This document shows, piece by piece, positions 49,592-60,744 of a stretch of DNA of 64,000 nt. The notes beneath the pieces were generated by a model that saw only the letters and a list, made by a program, of their open reading frames with translations, had not been told where the DNA came from and did not search any database. The stretch spans positions 1,378,993-1,442,992 of the forward strand of contig NC_037258.1 of assembly GCF_000002425.4 (NCBI RefSeq), written 5' to 3'. This DNA is from Physcomitrium patens. Its lineage: Eukaryota; Streptophyta; Bryopsida; Funariales; Funariaceae. Each line of letters starts with the position of its first letter. Within the stretch, counting starts at the first letter, position 1. The translations under genes and the position numbers were made by a program.

Positions 49592-51224
49592 TCATCTTGA
49601 TTTTGATGGATGTTGTGGAAAAAAAGCCTCCACTGCCTTTGTTGCATTTGCAAGATTCTTTATTGGCTCCCATGTGCATTCACTAATACCATATCTGTGC
49701 CAATTTATGCCAATTTATTCCAATTTATGCCAATTTATTCCAATTTATGCCAATTTATTCCAATTTATGCCAATTTATGCCAAGATATTCCAATTTATTT
49801 CGGCGTCGCCTTGAATCTAAGACTTCTTCTATTTCAAACTCTTCATTATTGTCCACTTCTATAGGAGAAGGTGGAGCTTGTCGTCTTCTTGGTATGTCCA
49901 CTGTCTTGTATGGTTCAAGAAGAGACACGTGGAATACTGGATGGATTTTTATTAACTCCAATAGATGTAAACGATATGCAACTGGATTGATTTGTGCAGA
50001 AATAGAAAATGGTCCCAGCCTTTGATAGTCCAACTTGTCACAAGGATGAGTGGTCTTGATATTGTGATGAAGTAGCCATACCTTATCACCCAAGAAGAAT
50101 GGTGGTTGTTCCTTTCGATAGACATCTGTATTGATCTTTTGTTGTTCTTGAGCCTCTTTTAACTGCACCTTTAACGTTGCATGTAGCTCTGATAAATGAA
50201 TCGCCAAATCTTTTGCAGCAAGATTATCAACTTTTGAAAAGTCAAAAGTATCAAGTCATAGATGATAACCATAATTAGCAAAGAAAGGTGTTTGTTTTGT
50301 AGAAGAATGTACCATGTTATTGTAAGCAAACTCTATCAATGGCAAAAGAGTTGTCCAATCATCTTGTTGGTAGTTAATGGTACATCTTAAATATTGCTTC
50401 AAAACTTGATTAACACGCTCTGTTTGTCCATCAGTTTGAGGATGGAATGCCGAAGATAGTTTTATATCCACTTTTAGAATCTTGAAAAGAGTCTGCTAAA
50501 ATCTTGATACAAATTGGGTTCCCTTATCTGATATAATATCCTTGGATAATCCATGATAGCGATAGATATTGTCAAGAAAGAGCTTAGTTGTTTCTTTACC
50601 TGTGATAGATTTTGTACATGGTACAAAATGTGCCATGTTGGTAAAACGATCTACTATCACGAATATAGAATCATAAGAACCTGAGATTGAAAGATCCGTA
50701 ATGAAGTCCATAGAAACAAAAGACCATGATTGTTGTGGAATGAGTAATGGCTGAAGAAGTCCAAAAGGTCGATGATGAGGAATTTTTGATCTTGAGCAAA
50801 TATCACATGATTGTACAAAATCTTTGACTACCTTCCACATTTGAGGCCACCAAAAAGCCCTAGATATCAGCTCCAAAGTCTTATTATATCCAAAATGTCC
50901 TACTGTTGGGAAGTCGTGACGAGCTTGAAGAATACGTAAATGTGCTTCTCCTTCTGGAACATATAGGCATCCTTCAAAATAGAGTAGATTGTTCTTGAAT
51001 TCAAATTTAGAGGGATTATGAGATTTAAAAGAATTATTCTTGATATCATGAATAAGAGGGTCTGAAGATATACTTAACTGGACTTGCTTAAGAAAAGTTA
51101 AATCAATAGTCAATGTTGATTTTATTGCTCGAAGATGAAGTTGCTCCGGCTTCAAGAGAACCATTTTTTGTTGCTCAAAAGCTGCATCTCTTTCTTTTGG
51201 TACAAGATAAGAACGTCTAGACAA
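49592..51224 (-). pseudogene. Integrase and chromodomain region of the younger gypsy element
   Basis: Follows RNase H after an in-frame stop. The zinc-binding HHCC part is visible (HDFPTVGHFGY, then CDICSRSK). The catalytic core has DFITDLSISGSYDSIFVIVD and a second Asp in DKGTQF, then [14 protein letters not shown] with the Glu. A GPFSI...HPVFHVSLL segment is the usual C-terminal part. The chromodomain begins near EEFEIEEVLDSRRRRNKLEY and resumes after the 10-bp repeat with ECTWEP, ending at a TGA (49592-49594). Stops at about 50495 and 50253 and the repeat break the frame. Integrase inserts the cDNA, and chromodomains steer insertion to marked chromatin. Confidence 0.85.
49701..49800. repeat. 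10-bp tandem array inside the chromodomain coding region
   Basis: Ten 10-bp units. Eight are CAATTTATGC or CAATTTATTC, mostly alternating. They are followed by variants CAAGATATTC and CAATTTATTT that belong to the original coding sequence. The extra seven units (70 bp) shift the chromodomain frame by one base. Confidence 0.93.
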
Positions 51225-51242
51225 GGCATCGGATAAATCTTG

Positions 51243-53151
51243 TTATTTTTCTGGCCGATAAGTGATGATGAACTCGAATCTTGATAAAGACATGCTCCAA
51301 CGAGCTTGATGACGATTTAATATGCATGCTGACATAAAATATTCGAGGTTCTTGTGATCCGTATATATGGTGATTGGACTAGCAGCGCCTTCTAGATAAT
51401 GATGCCATTCTTGAAAAGAATCCACAATTGCAAGAAGTTCTTTATCATGGATCTCATAATTGATTTCTGCTGTTGAGAATTTTCTTGAATGAAAGGCTAT
51501 TGAATGAAGTTTGTCATCTGTTCCCATTTCTGATAAAACTGCACCCAGAGCAAAGTCTGATGCATCTGTTTCCATAAAGAATGCTTTGGAAAAATCAACA
51601 CGATACAAGATTGGTGCAAAAACAATTGCTGTCTTCAAAGATTCAAAAGCAACTTCCGCTGCTTGATTCGATTGGAGTTTGTCTTTACGAGTCAAACGTA
51701 TAAGTGGAGCTGCAACTCGAGAGAAGTCTTTGATGAAGATCCGATAGTAGTTGGCAAATCCCAAAAAACATTGGACATCTCTTACCATTTTTGGGATCTT
51801 CCAATCTATAATAGTTTGAACTTTCTTAGGATCCATCATAAGTCCATCATTTGAAATGATAAAACCTAAGAAATCGACTTGAATAGTGTGGAATACACAC
51901 TTTTCTATCTTAGCATAGAATCCTACATCTCTTAATTTTTGTAACACACGACGAACATGACGTTCATGTTCTTCTGGATTCTTAGAATAGATCAAGATGT
52001 CGTCTAGATAATAGACAACAAAATCGTCCAAAAACTCTCAAAAAATATCATTCATTAGATGTTGAAAAGCTGCTGGTGCATTTGTAAGTTCAAAAGGCAT
52101 GATATTGTATTCAAAATGTCCATACCTAGTTCGAAACGTAGTCTTCCATTCATCTCCTTCTTTGATGCGTACTAGATTATATGCTCCCCGAAGATGTATT
52201 TTTGTATAGATGTTAGCTTGATTCAGCTGATCAAGAAGTCCAGATATTAAAGATAGTAGGTACCTGTTCTTTATGGTAATCTTGTTGAGTCTTCGATAAT
52301 CAACACACATCTGAAATGATCCATCTTTTTTCTTCACAAATAGAATTGGAGCTCCTGCCGGAGATTTAGAATGGCATATGAAATTCTTGGCTAGATTTTC
52401 TTCAATATACTCCTTGAATTCAGTCAACTCATTTTGTGATAAATTGTAGATTGGTCCAAATGGCAGTTGTGCTCCTTCTTGAAGGTCAATTGAGCAATCA
52501 TAGGGACGATGTTCCGGAAATGTATCCACATTTTTTTTTTTGAATACATCTTGAAATTCTTGATATTGGCTTGGAATGCCACTTGAAGTCTTTTCACCAG
52601 TAGGAACAAGTATAGCATAAATAATATGGTGATTCTTTCATAGCAACATGCAAGAAAGCTTTTGCACCTATAAATATGGATTTAATTGAACTGGACTTAT
52701 GACTCTCTACTTGATTAACTACACTGTTAGTTATACTTTTAGAGAAAGTAAGAGTTCGGAAAATCCAATCTATTTGAGGGTTTTATTCTTCTAACCACGA
52801 TAAATCTAAAATGACTGGATTAGAGGGAGATCTAATGATATTAAATACTACAAAACTATTATGACCATTGATTATTACTTCCATAAGAAGGGTTTCATGA
52901 GTAATATCTCCAGAAGATAATGGACGACCATCTATGACTTCTACATGAACAGGTTTAGTTTTCTTTACTAAAGATATGCTATGTCTTTTAGTAAATTCTT
53001 CATCTAAAAAATATGTTGAGGCTCCTGAATCTAACAAGGCAGAGACTTTGTAATGTTTAGGTTCTAAAATAATATTCAATGTAAAACAAGGAGAAGGCTC
53101 TAAGGAGAGAATAGGACCTTTACTAGATGTTGTGCAAGGTTCCAGCCGCAC
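51243..53151 (-). pseudogene. Protease, reverse transcriptase and RNase H region of the younger gypsy element
   Basis: In element order: an aspartic protease with ALLDSGASTYFLDEEF (53151-52783). A reverse transcriptase follows, with [16 protein letters not shown] and, after an in-frame stop at about 52035, the catalytic YLDDILIYS. RNase H has METDASDFALGAVLSE and EINYEIHDKELLAI (52031-51243), ending at a stop before integrase. The gap between protease and RT (52530-52782) carries further stops. The domains are otherwise well preserved. RT and RNase H copy the element RNA into DNA in virus-like particles. Confidence 0.88.
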
Positions 53152-53156
53152 GGTCC

Positions 53157-54164
53157 CTATTGTAGCTGGACAAACTTGTTTTCTGACATATTATCTTCTT
53201 TCACAGCCATACTCCTCATTTTGTGATTATATCGTTTCTTTGGACAATGTTGAGCAGTGTGCTTTGGTTCTCCATGATATAAATATAATCCTTCTTGACG
53301 ACGAAGAGTCTTTTCTTTCTCAGTAAGAGGTTTGAAACGTACTGCATTAATTTGCATATCCTCTACTTTTGAATATATGTGTTGAAGAAGTGTTGGTGTT
53401 GCCATTGAATTATAATAACGTTGAGGTTCACTTGTACAGTTCTCAGATCGGAATTCAAAAAGGTGATTGTCGCACTTCACACCAAAGTCAATTCCTTGAC
53501 TCAATGTTTGAGGATCAGGTAAGTTGAACATTAATTTTTTTACCTCATATTGTAATCCATAGAGAAATTGGCTAATAAGTGCAGCATCATCCCACTTGAT
53601 ATCAATTGCAAGTTGTCAAAATTGTGAAGCATACAATGTAACTGATCCATTGCCTTGTCGTAAAATACAGATCTTATTGGTTGTAACACGAATTGCATCA
53701 TGTTCTCCATACATGGATCGAAATTCCATGAGAAAAGCCTCTAAATTATTCAATATTGGATCTCATCGTTCAAGAAAAGATGAAAACCACGATAGTGCTA
53801 AACTTGAAAGAAGCGTACCAATGAATCTAACTTGTGATCCTGGAGTTGGATAGCTTTGGAGTTGAAGTTCAATCACAAGTTGCACTTGATTGATAAATCC
53901 TCGAAACTTGGATCTGGTGCCATCAAACTTCTCGGGTAGGGTAATTCTTGGTTCTCTAACATTGGAAGGGCGTTCCACCATAGGAGAAAGGACATGGTTT
54001 GGTGCAGATGTTGAAGCAGCTCCAATCATTTCTATATCTTCACTTCCTACCAATCTTATTGCTCCTTGTAGTGGTAAATTGAATTGATGCATTGCAAGCA
54101 TTAACTCCCTCAATTGCTCTTGCATTTGTGCCATTGCATTCTTCATTTCAACAAGTTCTGCCAT
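53157..54164 (-). pseudogene. Gag region of the younger gypsy element
   Basis: Starts at an ATG at 54164 (MAELVEMKNAMAQMQEQLRE, a coiled start). It continues with a gag core (KFDGTRSKFRGFINQVQLVI, then LSSLALSWFSSFLER). Stops break it at about 53760 and 53615, and again near 53530. A zinc knuckle is recognisable near 53260 (YHGEPKHTAQHC), with the first Cys altered. Gag forms the particle that packages element RNA. Confidence 0.8.
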
Positions 54165-54376
54165 GATAACACTTAGAAAAGAGAAGATGTCTAATATCGC
54201 TCAAGACAAATAGAAGAGAGGACTTGAGAACAAAGAAAATACTAAGAACAATATCAGTTTAGAAGAGGGTAATCTGCAACTTCTAATATGCATATATCTT
54301 ATCAAGAAAAAGGGGTAATCCACTCTTAATCAAGATTAGACAAAGCTGTGATATTGTAGGTGTACTCTTGTCAATC

Positions 54377-54938
54377 TGTCAAGGACAAGAACTCGATAAA
54401 AAAACAATCCAGACAAGTGAGCCTTCATTCAAAGAAAGATAATAAAATATAAATAAATAAGTATGTATATTGAAAGAGAAACTAGAATGGCTATTGCCAA
54501 AAGACAAGAAAATTAGAGACCCTTGAAACTAGATTAGAAGCAAGAAAGGAGTTGACAAGAGTGAAGAAGGCTTCACTCTTGTCTCTATATATACTATCTA
54601 ACTAGAGGCTACGTGGCGACGTTCTATAGGACCTCTAATATGTGTTGACTTTGTAGGACACATGTCTTGACTTACATGGCAAGTTTTTTCTACATGTGGG
54701 CTACATAGTTAGCTTGATCTTCAAGCTAACAACATGTATGGCACATGGCCAACTTGTTGATCACATTTCTAATCCAAAAAGTCAATTAAAGACACCTATG
54801 AAGTCAAAGCAACGTCTATGAAGCTTCTAGAAAGCTTTCATATTAAATACTATAGGATTAACTTACTTTTACCTACTTTTACTTACTTCTACCTATTTGT
54901 ATATATAATTACTAGCTTACATGAATATGTCCGTGATA
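54377..54938 (-). repeat. LTR of the younger gypsy element (5' LTR in element sense)
   Basis: 562 bp. Plus-orientation start TGTCAAGGAC. The end CCGTGATA shows that the terminal CA has changed to TA. It should carry the element promoter, reading toward lower coordinates. Confidence 0.92.
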
Positions 54939-54943
54939 ATATG

Positions 54944-57900
54944 CCATTTTAAAAAAATAATCTATTATTATGAATTTAGAATCATAAAAATTTAAAATTT
55001 AAAGATCTATTATAAAATCCATAGAAATAGAAGACCATAGTTGTTCTAGAATAGATAATGGCTGATAAAGTTTATAAGATCCATGAAAAGGAGTTTTTAA
55101 TGTTGAATAAATGTTACATGATTTTACAAAGTCTTTGATTGCCTTCCACATTTGAAGCTATTAAAAATCTTTGAATATTACCCTTAAAGTCTTATTGTAT
55201 CCAAAATATTTGGTTATTGGAAAATTGTAATGAACTTAAAGAACATCTAATTGTACTTTGCCTTTTAGAACATATAATCGTCCCTTAAAAGAAAGTAGAT
55301 GATTTTAATACTTGAACTTAAAAATATCATGAAACATAGAAGAATTATTTTTAATATCATAAATAAAAAGATTAGAGGACATACTTGATTGAATCTGCTT
55401 GAAAAACATTAAATCAACAATCAATGTAGATTTTATTAATCAAAGTTGAAAATATGCCAACTTCAAGAGAATCATTTTTTATTGATTAATAATTATATTT
55501 CTTTCTTTGGATATAAGAAAAGAATATCTAAAAGTATTTTCTATTAAATTTTGTTGTTTTTTAAATCAATAAGTAATCTTGAAATTAAATCTTGATAAAG
55601 ACACACTTCAATGGATTTAGTGACGATTCAAAACAAGTGTTGCCATGAAATACTTAAGTTTCTTATAATTCATATATATAGTCACTAGATTGAAAGTACC
55701 TTCTAGATACTGATGCCATTCTTGAAATGAATCCATGATTACATAAAATTCTTTGTTGTCGATCTTATAATTGATCTTGACCCCTAAAAATTTCTTAGAG
55801 TAGAAAGATGCCAAATAGAGTTTATCATTTATTTCTATTTATAATAATATTTTATTTATAATAAAGTTTGATGTCTTTATTTCCATAAAAAATACCTTAA
55901 AAAATTGATGAAATTAAAAATTAGTGCAAAAATAAATATTAACTTTAAGGCTTCAAAAGATGCTTCAATTTCTTTATTCCACTGAATTTTGTCTTTATAC
56001 ATCAAATGTATAAGAAGAGCCACAACTTAAAAAATATTCTTCATAAAGATCTTATAATAATTGAAAAATCTCAAAAAATATTATACATCTTTGATTGTTT
56101 TTGAAATCTTCTAATCCATGATAATTTAAACTTTCTTAAGATCCATCATATGACCATTGTTTGAAATAATGTATCATAAGAAGTCAACTTGAGTAGTATG
56201 AAATACACAATTTTCTATCTTGCCATGTAATCTTATATTTCTTGGTTTTTGTAATATACAACTAATATGAAGTTCATGCTCTTTTGTATTCTTAGAATAG
56301 ATTAAATTGTGGTTTAAATATCAAATGACAAAGTCATCAAGAAATTGATGAAAGACATCATTCATTAGATGTTAAAAAGTAGATAGTGTATTTTTAAGTC
56401 CAAAAAGTATAAAATTATAATCAAAATTTCTATATATGGTTTAAAATATAATTTTCCATTTATTTCTTTCTTTAATGCATATAAAGTTGTAAGCTTCTTG
56501 TTCTATTTTTATATAGATCTTTGCTTGATTGAATTAATCAAGAAGTATTAAAATCAAAGATAGAAGATACCTATTTTTGATGATAAACTTGTTGAATCTT
56601 CAATAATCTACACATACTTACAGAGATCTATCTTTTTTCTTTACAAACAAGATAAGAGCTTCTATTAGAGGTTTAGATTGGTATATGAAGTTTTTAACAA
56701 AGTTCTTATCAATGTATTATTTAAGTACCACCAATTCATTTTATAATAAGCTATAGATTTGTTCAAATAGTGGTTGAGCTCTTTCTTGAAGTTTGATGGA
56801 ATAATTACAAAAACAATGCTCTAAAAGAATATTTATATTTTTTTTTTCAAAAATGTCTTGATGTAATCTTGATATTGGCTTAGAATGCTATTTGAAGTTT
56901 TTTTTCTATTGAAAATAGGTGGAACATATAAAATGAAAACTTATCTTTCTTTTACTGCATGCATAAAAGCTCTTGCATCTATTAATAAAGGTTTGATTGT
57001 ATTAGACTTATGGATTTTTATTTTACTAAAAAAATCTTAAGATAAACTATGGAAAAAATTAAGATTAAGAAAAATTCAATCTATTTGAGGATTATACTTC
57101 TTTAGCCACAATAATCCTAAAATAATTAGATTAAAAGAAGATTTAATGATATTAAATATTACTAAGCTATTATGATTTTTAGTTACTATATCTAAAAGAA
57201 TTGTTTCATGAATAACATCTTTAAAAGACAAAAAATAACCATTTATGATTTCTACAAGTAAGAATTTATTTATTTTTGATTAAAATATTTTCTTATTTTT
57301 TAAGATAAGCTTTGTCTATAAAACAAGTTAAGGCTCATAAATCTAACAAGATAAAGACTTTTTAATTTTTTGATCCTAAACAAATTTCTATAGTAAAACA
57401 AGATGAAAGATTTAAAGAGAGAATATAACTATTATTGGATATTATGTAAGATTTCAGCCACATAGTTTCTATTATAGTTGAAAAAACTTGTTTTTTAATA
57501 CATTATCTTTTTTGGCAACTATCCTCTTCATTTTGTGATTACATTGCATCTTTGGACAATGTTAAACAATATGCTTATGTTTTTCACAATAAAAGTATAA
57601 TTTTTTTTGACAATGTCAAGTTTTTTTTTGCTCAATAAGAATTTTGAAACTTATCTTATGGATTTGTATAAGTTCCAACCTTGATGAATAAACTTATAAA
57701 AATTTAAAAGTTATTGCCATGATTTGACTTCTATTTGTTTTTGGCATCTTTTAGAGAACTAATTGTTGCATGCATATAGTAATATTATTCTTATTTTAAT
57801 TTTTTTTAATAATTACATAATTACTTTTGAGAGGAATTATGAAAAAAATATATAAAAATTTAAAATTAAGTTATTATCTTATTTTTTCACCTAGATATTT

Positions 57901-59402
57901 TGATATAACAAATTAAAATTGAGATAAAACTACTCGCTGATTACATCAAGTCAAAGGCCACATTAGATCATAGTCTTGTATATATATAGGTTGTTGTCAT
58001 CTCTTATTAAGTTGACACACCTAACTGCCTTTGCTGCAATCTTAAGAAAGAATGTCTTCTTGAGGTTCTTAATGGCTTCTTCATATCCATCAAATTATCA
58101 TTCTTTATACTATTGAACTTATGTTGATCCATAAATTTGTCCAAGAATCTTCAATCTTAAAAATCACAAATTTGTTGCATGATTGGACCTTGTCAATTAT
58201 GTGCCCAAAAAACTTATAAATGATGGTTCTTAATACTACAAGACTTTTCTATCACTGATATACATATTTACTTCAATAATTATTTTGATAATATGAATAG
58301 ATGTAAGTAGATTAAAGTAGATAAATTTGATAATAACTTGTAGAAAACTTCTTTGAAGCTTTATAGATGCAAATTTGACTTTACATGTATTTTTAGTTGA
58401 TTGAATGGTTAGAAACTTGACCAAGAAGTTAGCAATAATTTGAATGAATCTACTCTTGGCATTAGCAAAAATAAATCTTTGATATTGTCTTTCAACCCAT
58501 ATCAAAATTAATTGATAAAAGCTTTTCCATTTTAATCCATGATGTAAATAAAGTTTTGGAATTTTATAGTATATATGATTGTTGAATGTAATCCTTGTCA
58601 TAAAGATAGGAATTTGGTCTCTACTATCTTTTCTCAATTACTTTTTCCAAATACGATTGTAAAGACTTTTAAGGATGAATTGATATTACAAAAATGTTAT
58701 GAATTATTTTCTATCAAAGGTGCAAATCAAGAAAGAACACTCTTAAATAGAAATATACCTATTAATCCAACTTGAATAAATTTAATAGGGTATTGGAAAG
58801 CATACAACCTTAAATAGAATTTCACTTATTATAGAAATTTTTAAAACTTTGATGTTATTTTGTCAAACTTTTCTAGCATACTTATTGTTACATCTTTTAT
58901 ATTTGTAATACCAAAACTTATCACATTCAATTATGAACTTGATTTACTTGCTTTTCTTAATTGCTCAATTTCTAGGCATAGAATTTGAACATTATTATTC
59001 ACTTCTTTCATAGGAGTAGAAATAGTACTTTCATAGTTTACATTAAAAATATGTGATATTTTAATCCTAAGAGTGTTGATAAGCTCATGAAGATCTATAA
59101 TATTTGTAAATCTATTTTTGCTTCTATCAAGAATAGCATCTATAATTTTTCCTTCTATAGACAACTTAAATAAACTCATAAGTCAAAATAGAGGAGAATA
59201 ATTTACAACTTCTAATACCAAATAGAAATTTCTACAAAGAAGAGTAATTTAATCTCTTTAAGAAAAAAACTAGTATTAAAAAACCAAATTATTAATTTAA
59301 AGGTAAGTAGTTTGTAACCTTCAAAATACAACAATAGAAGTAGAACAATTTATTCACTTCTAAAAAAAAAACAAGAACTTTGAGTTAGCACTCTTGTTAA
59401 AT
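54944..59402 (-). pseudogene. 5' part of the older gypsy element (gag to integrase, heavily decayed)
   Basis: 54944 to about 57710 parallels 50640 to about 53410 of the younger element. An RNase H remnant (55617-55814, containing YKIDNKEFYVIMDSFQEWHQ) is the only sizeable open frame. After an interruption at about 57720-58600 that contains an inverted copy of other sequence, gag-like remnants continue to about 59200. Nearly all differences from the younger copy are toward A/T. Confidence 0.7.
57766..58433 (-). repeat. Left arm of a 670-bp inverted duplication
   Basis: Reverse complement of 59753-60422, with about 98% identity in the part I compared base by base (3 differences in about 130). 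It contains the last ~185 bp of the old LTR plus ~485 bp of DNA outside the element, here placed inside the element. The loop between the arms is 1319 bp. Confidence 0.92.
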
Positions 59403-59936
59403 TATCAAGGACATTAATCTCAAAGGACTAAAAGAGCAAGATACTCTTGTGTCTCTTAAAAAGACTAAAAAAATCATTCAAAGATGGTATAATATTAAAT
59501 TAGAATGGTGGTTGTCAAAAAAAAGAAGACTAGAAAGTTTTGAAACCAGACTAATGACTAGGAAGGCATTAATAAGAGTAAAGAAGGCTTCACTCTTGCC
59601 TCCATATTTATTATCCAACTGGGAGCTATGTAACAATATCTTATATGACGTCCATCAAGTATAAGATATGTGTCTTAATTTTTAAGGCAATTTTTTATAT
59701 ATATGCAACATAGTTGGCTTGTACTACAAGCTACCAATACATGTGACCTATGGCTAACTTCTTAGTCAAGTTTCTAACCATTCAATCAACTAAAAATACA
59801 TGTAAAGTCAAATTTGCATCTATAAAGCTTCAAAGAAGTTTTCTACAAGTTATTATCAAATTTATCTACTTTAATCTACTTACATCTATTCATATTATCA
59901 AAATAATTATTGAAGTAAATATGTATATCAGTGATA
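59403..59936 (-). mobile_element. LTR of the older, decayed gypsy element (right copy)
   Basis: Starts TATCAAGGA and ends TCAGTGATA, parallel to the family ends TGTCAAGGA and CCGTGATA. The partner is 46349-46893. Divergence between the two is clearly higher than between the younger pair, with many changes and indels. Confidence 0.75.
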
Positions 59937-60422
59937 GAAAAGTCTTGTAGTATTAAGAACCATCATTTATAAGTTTTTTGGGCACATAATTGACAAGGTC
60001 CAATCATGCAACAAATTTGTGATTTTTAAGATTGAAGATTCTTGGACAAATTTATGGATCAACATAAGTTCAATAGTATAAAGAATGATAATTTGATGGA
60101 TATGAAGAAGCCATTAAGAACCTCAAGAAGACATTCTTTCTTAAGATTGCATCAAAGGCAGTTAGGTGTGTCAACTTAATAAGAGATGACAACAACCTAT
60201 ATATATATACAAGACTATGATCTAATGTGGCCTTTGACTTGATGTAATCAGCGAGTAGTTTTATCTCAATTTTAATTTGTTATATCAAAATATCTAGGTG
60301 CAAAAATAAGATAATAACTTAATTTTAAATTTTTATATATTTTTTTCATAATTCCTCTCAAAAGTAATTATGTAATTATCAAAAAAAATTAAAATAAGAA
60401 TGATATTACTATATGCATGCAA
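59753..60422 (+). repeat. Right arm of a 670-bp inverted duplication
   Basis: Spans the outer end of the old LTR (to 59936) and 486 bp of flank. It is the likely source of the copy at 57766-58433, since here it is in its natural position at the LTR boundary. Confidence 0.92.
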
Positions 60423-60490
60423 GGGTGGATGGCACATGGAGTGTCTATGTAGTAATAAAAGGAGAGTGTCTACCTTGCAGTTTTAAAATT
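60423..60490. mobile_element. Fragment of the GGACACC-type repeat family
   Basis: GGCACATGGAGTGTCTATGT then AGTAATAAAAGGAGAGTGTC parallels the right end of the element at 38935-39470 (GGCACAAAG...GTAAAAGGGGGGTGTCC). It begins immediately after the inverted-duplication arm. Confidence 0.4.
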
Positions 60491-60708
60491 AACTTACAAT
60501 AATAAAATTAAATTAGCTACTTGGCTTAGTATTTGAAAATCAAATAAATTGAATAGTAAATTTTCATAGGATGTTATAATTTGTAAAAACATTAGTTAAA
60601 AAGTATCCCATTTAATATAACATTTATAACCAATTGTTAAGATTGTGAAGTATATATTGATATATAATAATTTTAGTATTACAGAAGCTAAATTTTATTG
60701 GTTGTTGC

Positions 60709-60711
<3 letters not shown>

Positions 60712-60741
<30 letters not shown>
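60712..60741. repeat. (TA)n microsatellite
   Basis: Alternating run of about 30 bp. Confidence 0.95.

Positions 60742-60744
<3 letters not shown>

Larger units (their letters stand above)
48467..54943 (-). mobile_element. Ty3/gypsy chromovirus-type LTR retrotransposon (younger copy), with target duplication
   Basis: The body is 48472-54938 (6467 bp), flanked by the 5-bp duplication ATATG at 48467-48471 and 54939-54943. Two LTRs of equal length (562 bp) enclose gag, protease, reverse transcriptase, RNase H, integrase and a chromodomain in that order on the minus strand, the Ty3/gypsy order. Several stop codons, one stop-linked break and a repeat expansion make it non-autonomous now. I found no primer site complementary to initiator tRNA-Met next to the 5' LTR. 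It sits inside an older relative. Confidence 0.93.

Noticed and set aside
49701..49800. CRISPR-like array
   Set aside because: Contiguous 10-bp tandem units without spacers, inside a plant retrotransposon.
49557..49864. Plus-strand frames with a repeated Gln-Phe-Met-Pro-Ile-Tyr pattern
   Set aside because: Produced by the 10-bp array antisense to the gypsy chromodomain, not a repeat protein.
58236..58637. 133-codon minus frame, with a matching plus frame at 59750-59950
   Set aside because: Both come from the two arms of the inverted duplication and AT-rich LTR sequence. The shared residues reflect DNA duplication, not a gene.
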